Source: Simkaniaceae bacterium (GTDB lineage Bacteria > Chlamydiota > Chlamydiia > Chlamydiales > Simkaniaceae). Taken from it: 64,000 nt of DNA. This document shows, piece by piece, positions 36,090-45,022 of the stretch (positions are counted from its first letter, which is position 1; every line of letters begins with the position of its first letter). The DNA lies in contig CP073762.1 of NCBI GenBank assembly GCA_018399055.1, positions 1,116,001 to 1,180,000 on the forward strand. Direction: 5' to 3'. A program made the position numbers and the translations under genes. The notes beneath the pieces were generated by a model. The model made no database searches and was not told the origin of the DNA. It saw only the letters and a program-made list of their open reading frames with translations.

Positions 36090-37247
36090 ATGAAGAAACA
36101 ACTGACACAACTCCTTTTCACCTCGGCACTTAGTTTGCCACTTTTTGCTCATACAATGAGTGATCGGGTTGAAAAGTTAGAAGAAGAAATGAAATCGGTT
36201 TATGCCGAAAATACAATGGGAACGGGAGGTGCTCAGTTTGGAGAAGCGAGCCCTGCGTTTCAAGGTTCTCGATGGTTTTTAACCGCAGATGTTTTGTATT
36301 GGCATGCAAAAGCGGGTGGAACTGAGTACGCTATCGCTTTTAACTCTGCGTCATTTCCTCAAAAGGGAAATTTCAAAGACTGCGATTTTGATTGGGATTT
36401 GGGCCTGCGATTTGGAATTGGCCGCTTTTTGGGAGATCGTAATTGGGATCTCAACCTGACTTACACCTATTTCTATACCTCAGATACTGAATCAACACAT
36501 GAACCTATGGAGAGCGCAGTCCCTCCACTCGGTCAGATTCAAGGGGTGTCTCATGCAAAATTTAATGGTGTGATTGATCACAATGCGCTTGATTTAACTC
36601 TTGGAAAAAACTATTTCATGAGTCGCAAGGTTTCAGTTCACCCCTTCATTGGTGTCAAAGCAGCTTGGTTGGATCAAAAGTATAAGTTCCAAGGGAACGA
36701 CGATATCAATGCTCTTCAATCAGCCTTCTTGGTTGCTGGAAATGTTCATAATAAGGTTGTTTCCAAGTGTGATTTCAAAGGTTTAGGTCCTAAGTTTGGG
36801 ACTAATATGGATTGGTTTTTAGGAGACGGCTTCCGTCTTTTTGCGGACTTGTCTGGAGCTCTTTTTTATTCATACTGCGATGTGAACTTTCGCCAAAAAG
36901 TTTTTGTAACTCCAGCTGGTGGGCAACAGATTCAAGCACATGTTCGATTAAGCGGAGATAAACACCAGTTTACGCCTCAAGTGGCCTTCCAAGGAGGACT
37001 TTCTTGGGGAACTGATCTTCATATGCGTAACAAAAATCAGTATATCGAACTCGGAATGGGTTATGAAGTGCAGTATTTTTGGAGAGCGAATCAGACCTTA
37101 GATATTTCTGACTCTATGCCTCCACTGACTACGACGGGACCTATTCGAATTGAATATGGAAGATCCTCTGAGGACATCATGTTCTATGGTATTACGTTTA
37201 GTGGGGCTGTTGAGAACCAAAAAAATTTAGAGCCCTTCAGAATATAA
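36090..37247 (+). CDS. Lpg1974-family MOMP-like outer-membrane porin
   Basis: 385 aa. Signal peptide (MKKQLTQLLFTSALSLPLFA), then a short coiled coil (DRVEKLEEEMKSVYAE) as in Lpg1974-family proteins. A beta-barrel follows, from GSRWFLTADVLYWHAKAGGTEYAI, through DWDLGLRFGIGRFLGDRNWDLNLTYTYF, to the C-terminal EDIMFYGITFSGAV. These MOMP-like porins are expanded in Simkania and Legionella relatives and form the main surface pores. It has an AT-rich upstream region (36000-36089). The IS element at 37312 lies only 65 bp downstream. Confidence 0.88.
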   Translation: MKKQLTQLLFTSALSLPLFAHTMSDRVEKLEEEMKSVYAENTMGTGGAQFGEASPAFQGSRWFLTADVLYWHAKAGGTEYAIAFNSASFPQKGNFKDCDFDWDLGLRFGIGRFLGDRNWDLNLTYTYFYTSDTESTHEPMESAVPPLGQIQGVSHAKFNGVIDHNALDLTLGKNYFMSRKVSVHPFIGVKAAWLDQKYKFQGNDDINALQSAFLVAGNVHNKVVSKCDFKGLGPKFGTNMDWFLGDGFRLFADLSGALFYSYCDVNFRQKVFVTPAGGQQIQAHVRLSGDKHQFTPQVAFQGGLSWGTDLHMRNKNQYIELGMGYEVQYFWRANQTLDISDSMPPLTTTGPIRIEYGRSSEDIMFYGITFSGAVENQKNLEPFRI

Positions 37248-37311
37248 AAGTTTCGAGTTTGGGAGAATATATATTTTTGGATCTTTTTTGATAGATTTTG
37301 TGGTTCATAAG

Positions 37312-38383
37312 TGTTGAGAACTGGAAAATTCAGTCCATTTGGACACACCCCTCCCTATAAGAGGCATAAATTTGGGGGATCTAGAACCGTTAGCCTCTTC
37401 AGGTTATAGCAAATAGCCTGCATAAAAGCTGCAAACTGATTTTTTGCAATTCCTCGGTAACGGACTCGTTTTTCTCTTTGCGAAAAAACCCGTTCATAGG
37501 GAGCCCGCACAGAGCTGTACCATCGGTCTTGATCTTTATTTTTTCTCTTCATGGTATTTTTTTTGATCGCACATAGATGTACACCCTTTGCCTTGGCGAT
37601 TTTAGGAGCGGGATTTATACAATACCCTTTATCCATATAGCCAGATCCTTGGGTAGGACACACATGCTTGAAACCTGAAGCATCTGTAATATTAGCTGGG
37701 GTAATCGCAACCTTATTGATCAGGCCTGTCTGCATATCTACACTGGCATGCTTCTTATAACCATACCAGTATTTATTCTTTCCCTTACAACCAATCTTCG
37801 CTTGAGCATCTGCAGAAAACTGAGAGATGTTTTCGTTGTTTAGCTTCTCGTATTTTTCTGCAATTGCCTTGTCTCTTTCCTCCCACAAATTTGCTTTAGC
37901 GATTAGATGAGTTGCGTCGACAAAGGTAAAAACCTCACTCATCAGTCCTTGTCTTTTTAACTGATCTCTTAAATCGGCAAAGACCTTGGACAAGGTATTG
38001 GTTCCTATCTTTTTTCTAAGCTGGCAAAAAACTGTGTGGTCTGGGGTGTTGTCCCTGAGATTAAACCCACAAAACCATCGAGCTGCATTGTTTTCTTGGA
38101 TAAAGCGTTCCAGTTCTCTATCGCTGCAGTTCTCCATGAACTGCAGCAATAAACACTTGAATAATCGAAGTAACCCATACCCCTTGTGAGGGTTATTCTT
38201 TTCCAGTTTTTTCAGCCTTTTCTCTACAAGGCTGAACGACCAAATTTTGGCAAATTTTCGGTAATTATGACTTTCTGGAACTAAATCTTCTAAGCAAATC
38301 ATCTCAACTTGTTGCATGGGGACCCTCATTTAAAAAAAAGAATGAGTTTAAATCATTTTAGAAAATTAGACCAGTTCTCAACA
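37312..38383. mobile_element. IS5-type insertion sequence
   Basis: A 1072-bp element bounded by perfect 13-bp terminal inverted repeats, TGTTGAGAACTGG at 37312-37324 and its complement at 38371-38383. It contains one intact transposase on the minus strand. No target-site duplication is obvious in the flanks (…CATAAG left, GTCCCT… right), so the copy may be old or one flank may have been rearranged. It sits 64 bp downstream of the porin gene and separates it from a plus-strand terminator at 38597. Confidence 0.88.
37355..38317 (-). CDS. IS5-family DDE transposase
   Basis: 320 aa from ATG 38317, which has GAGGG about six bases upstream; ATG 38329 is four codons earlier. An N-terminal DUF772-like helical domain (LLRLFKCLLLQFMENCSDRELER, then NNAARWFCGFNLRDNTPDHTVF) is followed by the catalytic core: FVDATHLIAKA (first Asp), GSGYMDKGYC (second Asp), and Glu in VRAPYERVFSQREKRVRYRG with the YREK-like motif. 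The frame is uninterrupted, so it could be active. Confidence 0.93.
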   Translation of the reverse strand: MQQVEMICLEDLVPESHNYRKFAKIWSFSLVEKRLKKLEKNNPHKGYGLLRLFKCLLLQFMENCSDRELERFIQENNAARWFCGFNLRDNTPDHTVFCQLRKKIGTNTLSKVFADLRDQLKRQGLMSEVFTFVDATHLIAKANLWEERDKAIAEKYEKLNNENISQFSADAQAKIGCKGKNKYWYGYKKHASVDMQTGLINKVAITPANITDASGFKHVCPTQGSGYMDKGYCINPAPKIAKAKGVHLCAIKKNTMKRKNKDQDRWYSSVRAPYERVFSQREKRVRYRGIAKNQFAAFMQAICYNLKRLTVLDPPNLCLL

Positions 38384-38596
38384 GTCCCTTAGTGCACGGT
38401 TCGACTTCTAGATAGCGTTGTCAAATACTCTGTATTGTTTTTGATCTTTCTATGGAAAGCTTCTATGTTCCCCTGCTTCAGGAGCTCACTTGGGGCTCTT
38501 TCCATCGGGCGCCTTGAAGTTTCCTCATAGAGAGACCCCTTCCAGACGACACTATCTGACAATGGGGATTTCATCCCAACATGTTGTACAGCTAAG
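38384..38596 (+). other. Gene-free, potentially structured segment ending in a strong terminator
   Basis: No credible protein gene; a 92-codon minus-strand frame covers it but lacks coding character. Local hairpins include AATAC-TCT-GTATT near 38425-38440, and a longer hairpin with GGAAAG pairing CTTTCC around 38450-38505 and CCCC pairing GGGG inside it. The plus-strand terminator at 38597 closes the segment. It may be the displaced 3' untranslated region of the porin gene or a small RNA. I could not match it to tmRNA, RNase P RNA or 4.5S RNA. From 38630 to 38795 the sequence is AT-rich and carries only the upstream region of the next gene. Confidence 0.35.
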
Positions 38597-38627
38597 AGAG
38601 CGTCTCGATGAGGCGCTCTTTCATTTT
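38597..38627 (+). terminator. Rho-independent terminator
   Basis: 10-bp stem AGAGCGTCTC / GAGGCGCTCT (one G-U pair) with a GAT loop, followed by TTCATTTT. No annotated plus-strand gene ends just before it. The nearest is the porin, 1.35 kb upstream across the IS. Confidence 0.8.
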
Positions 38628-38759
38628 CTGTTGAGGTCAAGTTTTTATTTAACTTCAACCCTTTCAATTTCCAGTGGTTAAATAGGATTGATTTTGAATT
38701 ATTTAAAAAATTAAAATAACCTTATTAAACATTGATATAAGTTCCTTTATTAAAAAACT

Positions 38760-38789
38760 TTGACACTTTTCCTATAGAGAAGGTATCAT
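38760..38789 (+). promoter_or_regulatory. Sigma-70/66-like promoter candidate for the 38796 gene
   Basis: TTGACA (38760-38765), an 18-base spacer and TATCAT (38784-38789). The predicted transcript start would fall at or next to the ATG at 38796, leaving essentially no leader. The same GGTATCATT word precedes the second LRR-fusion gene at 45000. Confidence 0.4.
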
Positions 38790-38795
38790 TAACGC

Positions 38796-40766
38796 ATGAC
38801 AATCGTGTGGACTTTCCTCTTTCTTATAGCTCTTCCCTCCCTCTGCGTGCGGTTTTCGATTTTGCACAGAAATCAGCCTGCCCGAATGTCTCTTCTCATC
38901 TCCTATTTTACAGGGGTTTGTCAAGATCTCTTTATTGCTTTTCAACAGCTCTTTTTATTGGTTTTATTGCAGTCGATCCTCCCCATAAACCCGGCATATT
39001 TATTTTGGATTTTTGTGGTTTGCTCATCTTTGCTTCAAATGCATCTTATTTTTGATGCGTTCTTGCATCGAAAAACGGCAATTCGAATGGAGATATCCTT
39101 CTTTTCTCTTTTTAATGATGCATGGTGTTTTTGGGATTCTGCAAAGGAAAAGAAGGTGTGGCGTTTTCTCCCGGGAGCTTTAGTTTTTCTTTTGTTGCCA
39201 GTTTATACCTATTGGCATTGTTGGAGAGATTTGCAAAGTCTTACATTTGAGGCGGAGTGGCTTAGACTTGGGGGTGTTTTGACACTTTTTGCAATCCTAG
39301 GACACGCTTTTCTCCCAAAAAAAATGGCTTATGCAACCGACCATATTGTTTTTCAGCATGAGGTGTGGTTTGTCAGAAAGCTGTTCAGGTTTATCAAGCG
39401 GAAAAATGATCAGACCGATTTGAGTTATTTGGCAAGGGCGCGCTTTCATAATGAGAACGAAAAGATGCATGCCCCTTCTTCTGAGTACCCATTGTTTAAG
39501 TATACGCAAGGGTTTGGTGGAAAGAAGGCCTTCGATATACAAGTAGGTGAAGATGAACGTCCTCATGTGATCTTTCTCTTTTTAGAGTCATTTCGTTCCC
39601 AAAATGTTGGCGCACTCGGTGCTGAAAGAGGCGTTACCCCTCATTTTGACCGTCTTTCAAAGGAAGGGGTTCTATTCACGGACTTTTATGCCAACTCTGT
39701 AAGAACCTCTCGTTCGGTTGTTTCTTCACTATTTGGAATTCCATCCGATGTTGATGGGTCTGAGGCGGCAGCACAAGCAAAAGCTCCCTTTATTGGGATT
39801 CCTCAGCTCATGCAAGAGGCAGGGTATCAAACAAGCTATCTTCATAACGGTCCCATAGAATTTGAAAAGCAGGACGCCTTCTTTGATTTGCATGGATACG
39901 ATGCAATTCATGGGAGAGATACAATGATGAAGTCTTTTCCAAAAGCGCACAACTCAAGTTGGGGACTTCCTGATGAGTGTCTGATGCACTATGCAGCAGA
40001 TTTTTTGGATGATCGGCAAGATTCGCCTCAATTCCTAACGCTCTTTTCGATTACGAATCATCACCCTTGGAATCTTCCAACCCATTATCAACCCCCATCC
40101 TTCCCGCCTGAGATCTCTCGAATTTACAGAAAATATCTCAACACGTTTCACTATACCGATGCTTGCTTAGGGCTGCTCGTTGAACTGCTTGAGGAAAAAG
40201 GTCTGTTGGAAAATACGCTTCTTTTTGTCCTGGGAGATCACGGATATCCGATGGGAGAGCATAACAATTTTGTAGAACAGAGATACCTTTATGAGGAGAA
40301 TATTCGTGTTCCATTAATGGTTTATGGAAAAGGAAGGATTCTTGAGCCAAAAAGGATTAAAGCTCCATGCAGTCAGCTTGACTTGGTGCCCACTGTGATG
40401 GACATCTTAGGGCTCCATGGATTTAATTTATCGATTGGAAACTCTCTCATGAGGGAATGTGGAGAGCGCCCGATTTTCTTTCACAACCCCTACGTATTTA
40501 AAAACTTTGGATGTCGCGTAGGGAAGTATAAGTTTATCTACACAAGAATTTCTCAGGAACTTGAGCTCTATAATTTGGAAAAGGATCCTGGTGAAAAAGA
40601 GAATATTGCTTCGGAAAATTCTGAGCTAGCGCATCAGCTTTTGCAAAGTGTAAAAGACTATGAGCGTTTATTCCATCGTCTATACGCTGAAAAGCGTATT
40701 GTTCCTGATGAAAATGCTGTGCTTTCTACTAACACTCCCGAATACAACCTTTCAGCTCCTGTTTGA
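38796..40766 (+). CDS. LtaS/OpgB-type phosphotransferase (alkaline-phosphatase superfamily)
   Basis: 656 aa. About five membrane helices in residues 1-185, then an extracytoplasmic sulfatase-fold domain from ~residue 255. Metal and catalytic residues are readable: Glu264 (IFLFLESF), nucleophile Thr304 (ANSVRTSRS), HHPW at 422-425, and Asp481-His482 (VLGDHG). LDLVPTVMDILG and a C-terminal LYNLEKDPGEKENIA are sulfatase-superfamily features. Relatives (LtaS, OpgB/MdoB) move phosphoglycerol, or phosphoethanolamine, onto envelope polymers. The acceptor here is unknown. It heads a cluster with a symporter and two longer paralogs, and lacks their LRR tail. Confidence 0.85.
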   Translation: MTIVWTFLFLIALPSLCVRFSILHRNQPARMSLLISYFTGVCQDLFIAFQQLFLLVLLQSILPINPAYLFWIFVVCSSLLQMHLIFDAFLHRKTAIRMEISFFSLFNDAWCFWDSAKEKKVWRFLPGALVFLLLPVYTYWHCWRDLQSLTFEAEWLRLGGVLTLFAILGHAFLPKKMAYATDHIVFQHEVWFVRKLFRFIKRKNDQTDLSYLARARFHNENEKMHAPSSEYPLFKYTQGFGGKKAFDIQVGEDERPHVIFLFLESFRSQNVGALGAERGVTPHFDRLSKEGVLFTDFYANSVRTSRSVVSSLFGIPSDVDGSEAAAQAKAPFIGIPQLMQEAGYQTSYLHNGPIEFEKQDAFFDLHGYDAIHGRDTMMKSFPKAHNSSWGLPDECLMHYAADFLDDRQDSPQFLTLFSITNHHPWNLPTHYQPPSFPPEISRIYRKYLNTFHYTDACLGLLVELLEEKGLLENTLLFVLGDHGYPMGEHNNFVEQRYLYEENIRVPLMVYGKGRILEPKRIKAPCSQLDLVPTVMDILGLHGFNLSIGNSLMRECGERPIFFHNPYVFKNFGCRVGKYKFIYTRISQELELYNLEKDPGEKENIASENSELAHQLLQSVKDYERLFHRLYAEKRIVPDENAVLSTNTPEYNLSAPV

Positions 40767-40851
40767 AGTGTTCTTCTTCGACCTATACCCAGGGTTGTAC
40801 TTTTACTGAAGCTTCGCTACACTAAAGTTTTAAGTTACTGGAGTCAGAGTC

Positions 40852-42216
40852 TTGGTGAAACCAAAAAGAGAGCAGTGGAAGTCCCGCTTGGGATTTATCT
40901 GGGCAGCAGTTGGATCAGCAATTGGGCTAGGGAGTATCTGGCGTTTCCCTTACGTTGTTGGTGAAAATGGGGGAGCGACTTTTGTTCTTCTCTATTTGAT
41001 ATGTCTATTACTCGTTGGGTTCCCCGTCCTCATTTCAGAAATATTGATTGGAAGGAAAGCTCAGCTCAACCCCTCAGGGTCCTTTAAGCAGATCGGAAAG
41101 CATAAAGGATGGCAAGGGGCTGGCAAGATGACGATTCTTACGGGATTTTTGGTTAGCTCTTTTTATGCAGTGATTGCTGGATGGACACTGGGGTACTTTA
41201 TCCAAGCGATTTTTGGTCAGCTCACCCACTTTGCATCTGCAAGTGAGGCAACTCATCACTTCCAGCATTTTAGTATTTCTCCCCTTTGGGGAATTGGCTC
41301 TTTAGTGGGTTTTTTGATCCTTTCCTTTCTCATTCTGTATACGGGAGTGCAGCAGGGGATTGAAGCGGGGAACAAGGTAATGATGCCCCTTCTTCTCTTT
41401 GTATTGGTTTTCCTAGCAATTAAAGGGTTGATGACTCCAGGAGGAGCGGAGGGGGTTGCATTTGTTTTTAAGCCAAATTGGGCTGAAATCACGCCTACCG
41501 CTATTTTGCTTGCACTGGGCCAAGCGTTTTTTTCCCTTAGTTTAGGTCAGGGAACCATGGTGACCTATGGAAGTTACTTAGGGAAAAAGGAGAATGTTCC
41601 GGGGACATGTCTTCCTATCACGCTATTTGGAATTTGCATTAGCCTCCTTGCGGGAATCGCAATTTTTACCATCGTTTTTTCGGCGGGGCTATCGCCATCA
41701 TCGGGTGAGAGCCTGATGTTCCAAACATTGCCAATCATTTTTTCTCAGATCTCTGGGGGCTATTTTATGTGTCTCCTCTTTTTCTTATTACTAGTTTTGG
41801 CAGCTCTAACCTCGCAGATTTCAGCGATGGAGCCTTTAATAGCCTACTTTATCGATACAAAAAAATGGAAGCGGCACAGGGCTGTTTTAACGACAACGAT
41901 TGCGGTATTTATTGTAGCTCTTCCTTGCGTATTATCCTTTGGCCCTTGGAAAGAGTTCACTCTGTTTGGGAAGAACTTTTTCAACCTTCTTCTCTTTCTA
42001 TGCCTAAACATCTTGATTCCTCTTGGGGGGCTTGCTGCAGTGATCTTAGTGGGATGGAGATGGAGCTTTAGAAGTGCCTATCCCCATTTAAAAGAAGGAG
42101 CAGAAGGCCTTTTTAAAAGCTATCCTTCACTCAGGTGGTACTTTGGGATCAGCATCAAGTACATCGCCCCATTAATTATCGTTATTGTGATGTTGGATGC
42201 TCTTGGAGTCTTTTAA
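40852..42216 (+). CDS. Neurotransmitter:sodium symporter (NSS/LeuT family)
   Basis: 454 aa with 11-12 membrane segments. The helix-1 signature GFIWAAVGSAIGLGSIWRFPYVVGENGGATF binds Na+ and substrate in LeuT-fold proteins. SLGQGTMVTYGSYL is the helix-6 unwound region. It starts at TTG 40852 with GGAG eight bases upstream, or at GTG 40855. It imports an amino acid with Na+; the identity of the amino acid is not readable. The last ~41 codons are duplicated as a scrap at 44872-44994. It is probably co-transcribed with the LRR fusion gene 14 bp downstream. Confidence 0.93.
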   Translation: MVKPKREQWKSRLGFIWAAVGSAIGLGSIWRFPYVVGENGGATFVLLYLICLLLVGFPVLISEILIGRKAQLNPSGSFKQIGKHKGWQGAGKMTILTGFLVSSFYAVIAGWTLGYFIQAIFGQLTHFASASEATHHFQHFSISPLWGIGSLVGFLILSFLILYTGVQQGIEAGNKVMMPLLLFVLVFLAIKGLMTPGGAEGVAFVFKPNWAEITPTAILLALGQAFFSLSLGQGTMVTYGSYLGKKENVPGTCLPITLFGICISLLAGIAIFTIVFSAGLSPSSGESLMFQTLPIIFSQISGGYFMCLLFFLLLVLAALTSQISAMEPLIAYFIDTKKWKRHRAVLTTTIAVFIVALPCVLSFGPWKEFTLFGKNFFNLLLFLCLNILIPLGGLAAVILVGWRWSFRSAYPHLKEGAEGLFKSYPSLRWYFGISIKYIAPLIIVIVMLDALGVF

Positions 42217-42230
42217 CCGCTGGAGGTTCC

Positions 42231-44675
42231 ATGATATTTGCTCAAGCTATTCCTCCTTTATTTGCCCGCTTAATAGTTCGTCGAAACTTCTCGTTTTTGG
42301 GAATTTTGCAAGATCTTTTTGTTGGGTTCCAACTAGCTTTTTTAGGCCCTCTTGCACCTTTAATTCAGCTCCTGATTCTATATGATGCCCTCCTATACAA
42401 GGAACTGGGGTACCGTCTTGATTGGAAAGCTGTTTCTTTTTTAAAAGATGCAAAAGATTTTCGAGATTCAGCAAAAGCTATGGGTATTTGGAAGGTTTTC
42501 CCCCTTTTTCTTATTGTTGCAGTTGTTCCGGTTTTTTTTAATGCTCCGTCCCATTGGGTTCTTGCAGGGATTCCTTTATGGCTTTCCCCTAAAGATTCAC
42601 TGGTTTTGCTTTGGGAAAAAGACCTTTTCTTTTGCTCGAAGCAAAAACAGAAAAGAAACTTCCTTTCCTTTGTCCAAAAGGAAATTATCCGTCCAACCGA
42701 AATCTATCATTCCCTTTCGGAGGATTATCCCCTATATCGCCATACCAAAGGGTTTAGGGGCGAAAAAATTGCTCATATTGATGGAAAAGGAAAGCCCCAT
42801 GTGATCTTTATTTTTTTCGAGTCATTGAGAGCCAAGGATCTTCACTACCTTCCCCATCTAAGTGCTTTAGCAAAAGAAAGTCTAACGTTTCCAAATTTTT
42901 ATTCGAATTCTATTTTGACTTTTCGGACTTTTTTTACTTCTTTATATGGACTTCCTTATGATCTTAGGGAGTCATGGGGACTTGATAAAGAACTGGATAT
43001 TTACGGACTTCCAGATCTTCTTAAAAGAGAGGGATATACCCGAAACTTTTTTACGGGAAGTGGCTGGTCACTCGGTGGAATTCGATCGTTTTTATCAAAA
43101 TACGGGGGGGATTGTATTTTTGATCGAAAAGAGCTCATTGAGCATTTCGGAAAGATCGACCAGAATTCTTGGGGTGTTGCGGATGAATATCTTTTTGAGT
43201 TTGCGCTGGATCATTTGGATAAGCATCGTGAAGAGCCCCAATTCTATTCTCTTCTCACGATCTCTTCCCATCATCCCTGGAATGTTCCCAAAAGTTACCA
43301 AGGGCCCACTTTTGAGGAGGTAGAACTGGAGATGACTCGAAAATATCTTCAAACCCTCTACTATACCGATCAATGTATTGGAAATTTTGTCAAGGGGTTA
43401 AAGGAACGTAATCTTGCAAAAGACACCCTCCTTTTTATTACGGGGGATCATGGGTGTTATCACGGAAAAAAAGGATCAAGTTCTGGCCTTGGATATAATA
43501 GAAGAGCGAAAAGCTCTAAAGGAATCCACCCGGATAATTTTCACGTTCCTTTTATGATTTATGGCGAGGGAAGGGTAGAAAAGGGGAAAGAAATTATGAC
43601 CTGGGGATCACATGCAGATTTTTTGCCCACATTTCTTGACCTTTTTAATCTAGATGGAAGACAACATTCAATTGGAAAATCTCTTCTTCGCACAGATGAA
43701 ACCGCGCCAGTTTTTTACCACAACCCTTCTCATGGAGTCTGTTTTAAAGGAGCATCTAAAGAAACAGAAGAAACTTTTCAGGAGTTGATGGATTCCCTCT
43801 TTCACTCGGGTACTTTTGCCCCGAAAATAGCCCGAGATCACCTACGGTTGGATTCTTTTACACCTTCTTTATCTCTTGGTAGAGACGCTTTAGCAAAGGA
43901 GATAAAAGCGAAAAGCCCCATGGTGAGTCTCAATCTTAATCATCATCAGGCCACGAATGACGCACTTCTCAGATCGATACCAGATTGGAATCCTGATCTT
44001 CAATACTTATCGGTGAGCCAATCCTATCGTATTACGGATATCGGGGTGAAAGAGCTTGTGTCTCGTAGCCCCTCGTTAATATCGCTAGACCTTTCCAACT
44101 GCCCTCTTTTGACAAGTGAATGCTTAAAGAAACTGCCTGAGCGATTTGATGCACTGAATATTTCGGGAACCGATATCATCTTTGATAAGCAGTTGAAAGA
44201 TCTCCAGATTTTAAAGATCAAAAGAACGTTGTTTTCAGCTAAGGAATTAAAGAATCTTAGCTTTCTTTGTCCTAACCTCAAGACTCTATACATCTCCTAT
44301 CCAAAGTTTAATGGAGAGATCATAAGAAATTCAATCGACTCTCTTTTTCTTAACACATTGCTTATTGATGAATGTGATCAGATGAGCAATGAAGAGGCTG
44401 AGAAACTCTTTGTTCCCCATTTATATCCTTGTTGTCTCATCTTGAAACGATGCTACAGGCTAACAGACGTTCTTTTTCAGGGGCTTAAAAAAATTTCAAT
44501 TTACCACTTGAGACTTCAAGGGGCAGCGAGTTTGACAGATGATGGGCTCATATCCTTGCTTAAGCTTCCCTTAGATGCTCTAGAGATACAGGGGTGTCCA
44601 AATTTGACGGATCGAGGAATGGCTGCGGTTGAAAAGTACCGATCGAAATTTTCAGTACTTCAGATTATCATGTAA
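42231..44675 (+). CDS. LtaS-like phosphotransferase fused to leucine-rich repeats, copy 1
   Basis: 814 aa from ATG 42231, preceded by GGAGG at 42222-42226. Three or four membrane helices in residues ~1-125, then the alkaline-phosphatase-fold domain: Glu197 (IFIFFESLR), nucleophile Thr230 (SNSILTFRT), HHPW at 347-350 and Asp406-His407 (ITGDHG). Residues ~565-814 are cysteine-type leucine-rich repeats (SLISLDLSNCPLLTSECL, LILKRCYRLTDVLF, ALEIQGCPNLTDRGMAAV), as in AMN1 or F-box LRR proteins. The enzymatic domain is expected to be periplasmic, so the LRRs should be too. I know of no such fusion in the LtaS family. Co-directional with the upstream symporter. Confidence 0.88.
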   Translation: MIFAQAIPPLFARLIVRRNFSFLGILQDLFVGFQLAFLGPLAPLIQLLILYDALLYKELGYRLDWKAVSFLKDAKDFRDSAKAMGIWKVFPLFLIVAVVPVFFNAPSHWVLAGIPLWLSPKDSLVLLWEKDLFFCSKQKQKRNFLSFVQKEIIRPTEIYHSLSEDYPLYRHTKGFRGEKIAHIDGKGKPHVIFIFFESLRAKDLHYLPHLSALAKESLTFPNFYSNSILTFRTFFTSLYGLPYDLRESWGLDKELDIYGLPDLLKREGYTRNFFTGSGWSLGGIRSFLSKYGGDCIFDRKELIEHFGKIDQNSWGVADEYLFEFALDHLDKHREEPQFYSLLTISSHHPWNVPKSYQGPTFEEVELEMTRKYLQTLYYTDQCIGNFVKGLKERNLAKDTLLFITGDHGCYHGKKGSSSGLGYNRRAKSSKGIHPDNFHVPFMIYGEGRVEKGKEIMTWGSHADFLPTFLDLFNLDGRQHSIGKSLLRTDETAPVFYHNPSHGVCFKGASKETEETFQELMDSLFHSGTFAPKIARDHLRLDSFTPSLSLGRDALAKEIKAKSPMVSLNLNHHQATNDALLRSIPDWNPDLQYLSVSQSYRITDIGVKELVSRSPSLISLDLSNCPLLTSECLKKLPERFDALNISGTDIIFDKQLKDLQILKIKRTLFSAKELKNLSFLCPNLKTLYISYPKFNGEIIRNSIDSLFLNTLLIDECDQMSNEEAEKLFVPHLYPCCLILKRCYRLTDVLFQGLKKISIYHLRLQGAASLTDDGLISLLKLPLDALEIQGCPNLTDRGMAAVEKYRSKFSVLQIIM

Positions 44676-44839
44676 TTGTTGCTGGGATAGAGTCATTCTT
44701 TACTCGCCTTTTTACAATTTTTGACCGTATCTTGCGAGAGGTTCAACTAAAAATGTGAGTTTTTACGCATTGTTTGTAGCCGAAAATCACGCAAGGGCTT
44801 ACTATGAGAAAAAAATATTTCCCTCCATAGGATCCGGTG
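44676..44839. other. Inter-copy spacer with remnants of a deleted gene
   Basis: No gene. Bases ~44676-44705 resemble the 3' end of the minus-strand gene at 47446-48393 (TGCTG-GATA words after the LRR stop). Bases ~44745-44839 resemble the region upstream of the 48497 gene, including a 24-base block identical at 44764 and 48427. So copy 1 of the duplicated segment once held the same minus-strand gene and lost its body by internal deletion. Confidence 0.6.
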
Positions 44840-44869
44840 ATGTATAGATTAGTCTTTTTTTTCGCTTGA
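44840..44869 (+). pseudogene. 5' scrap of the 48497 secreted-protein gene
   Basis: Reads MYRLVFFFA then stop, against MYRLVFIFSL at 48497, with a matching upstream region. The match ends at the duplication junction (~44865-44872). Confidence 0.8.
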
Positions 44870-44871
44870 GA

Positions 44872-44994
44872 GAGGGGGTGGAAGGCCTTTTTAAAAGTTA
44901 TCCTTCAGTGAGGTGGTACTTTGGGATCAGCATCAATTACATCGCCCCATTAATTATCGTTGTTGTGATGTTGGATGCTCTTGGAGTCTTCTAA
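44872..44994 (+). pseudogene. 3' scrap of the NSS symporter gene
   Basis: 123 bp nearly identical to 42094-42216, still in frame to its TAA (GLFKSYPSVRWYFGISIN ... LDALGVF). It has no start and marks the left edge of the tandem duplication unit. Confidence 0.92.
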
Positions 44995-45022
44995 TAAATG
45001 GTATCATTGACGGAGGACCACT

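Noticed and set aside
37355-38317. Disrupted or frameshifted transposase expected in an old IS copy
   Set aside because: The frame is uninterrupted and has all three acidic catalytic residues, so it is annotated as intact.
38395-38425. Resemblance of GGTTCGACTT to the 5' region of tmRNA
   Set aside because: No GGGG start, no tRNA-like 3' end, no tag reading frame and too short before the terminator.
38389-38667. 92-codon minus-strand frame over the segment downstream of the IS
   Set aside because: Runs through the strong plus-strand terminator hairpin, has no ribosome-binding site and reads as low-quality coding sequence; the region is better seen as non-coding.
42135-42230. Longer N-terminus for LRR-fusion copy 1 starting at 42135
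   Set aside because: This part overlaps the symporter coding sequence in another frame and lacks conservation; GGAGG directs ATG 42231.
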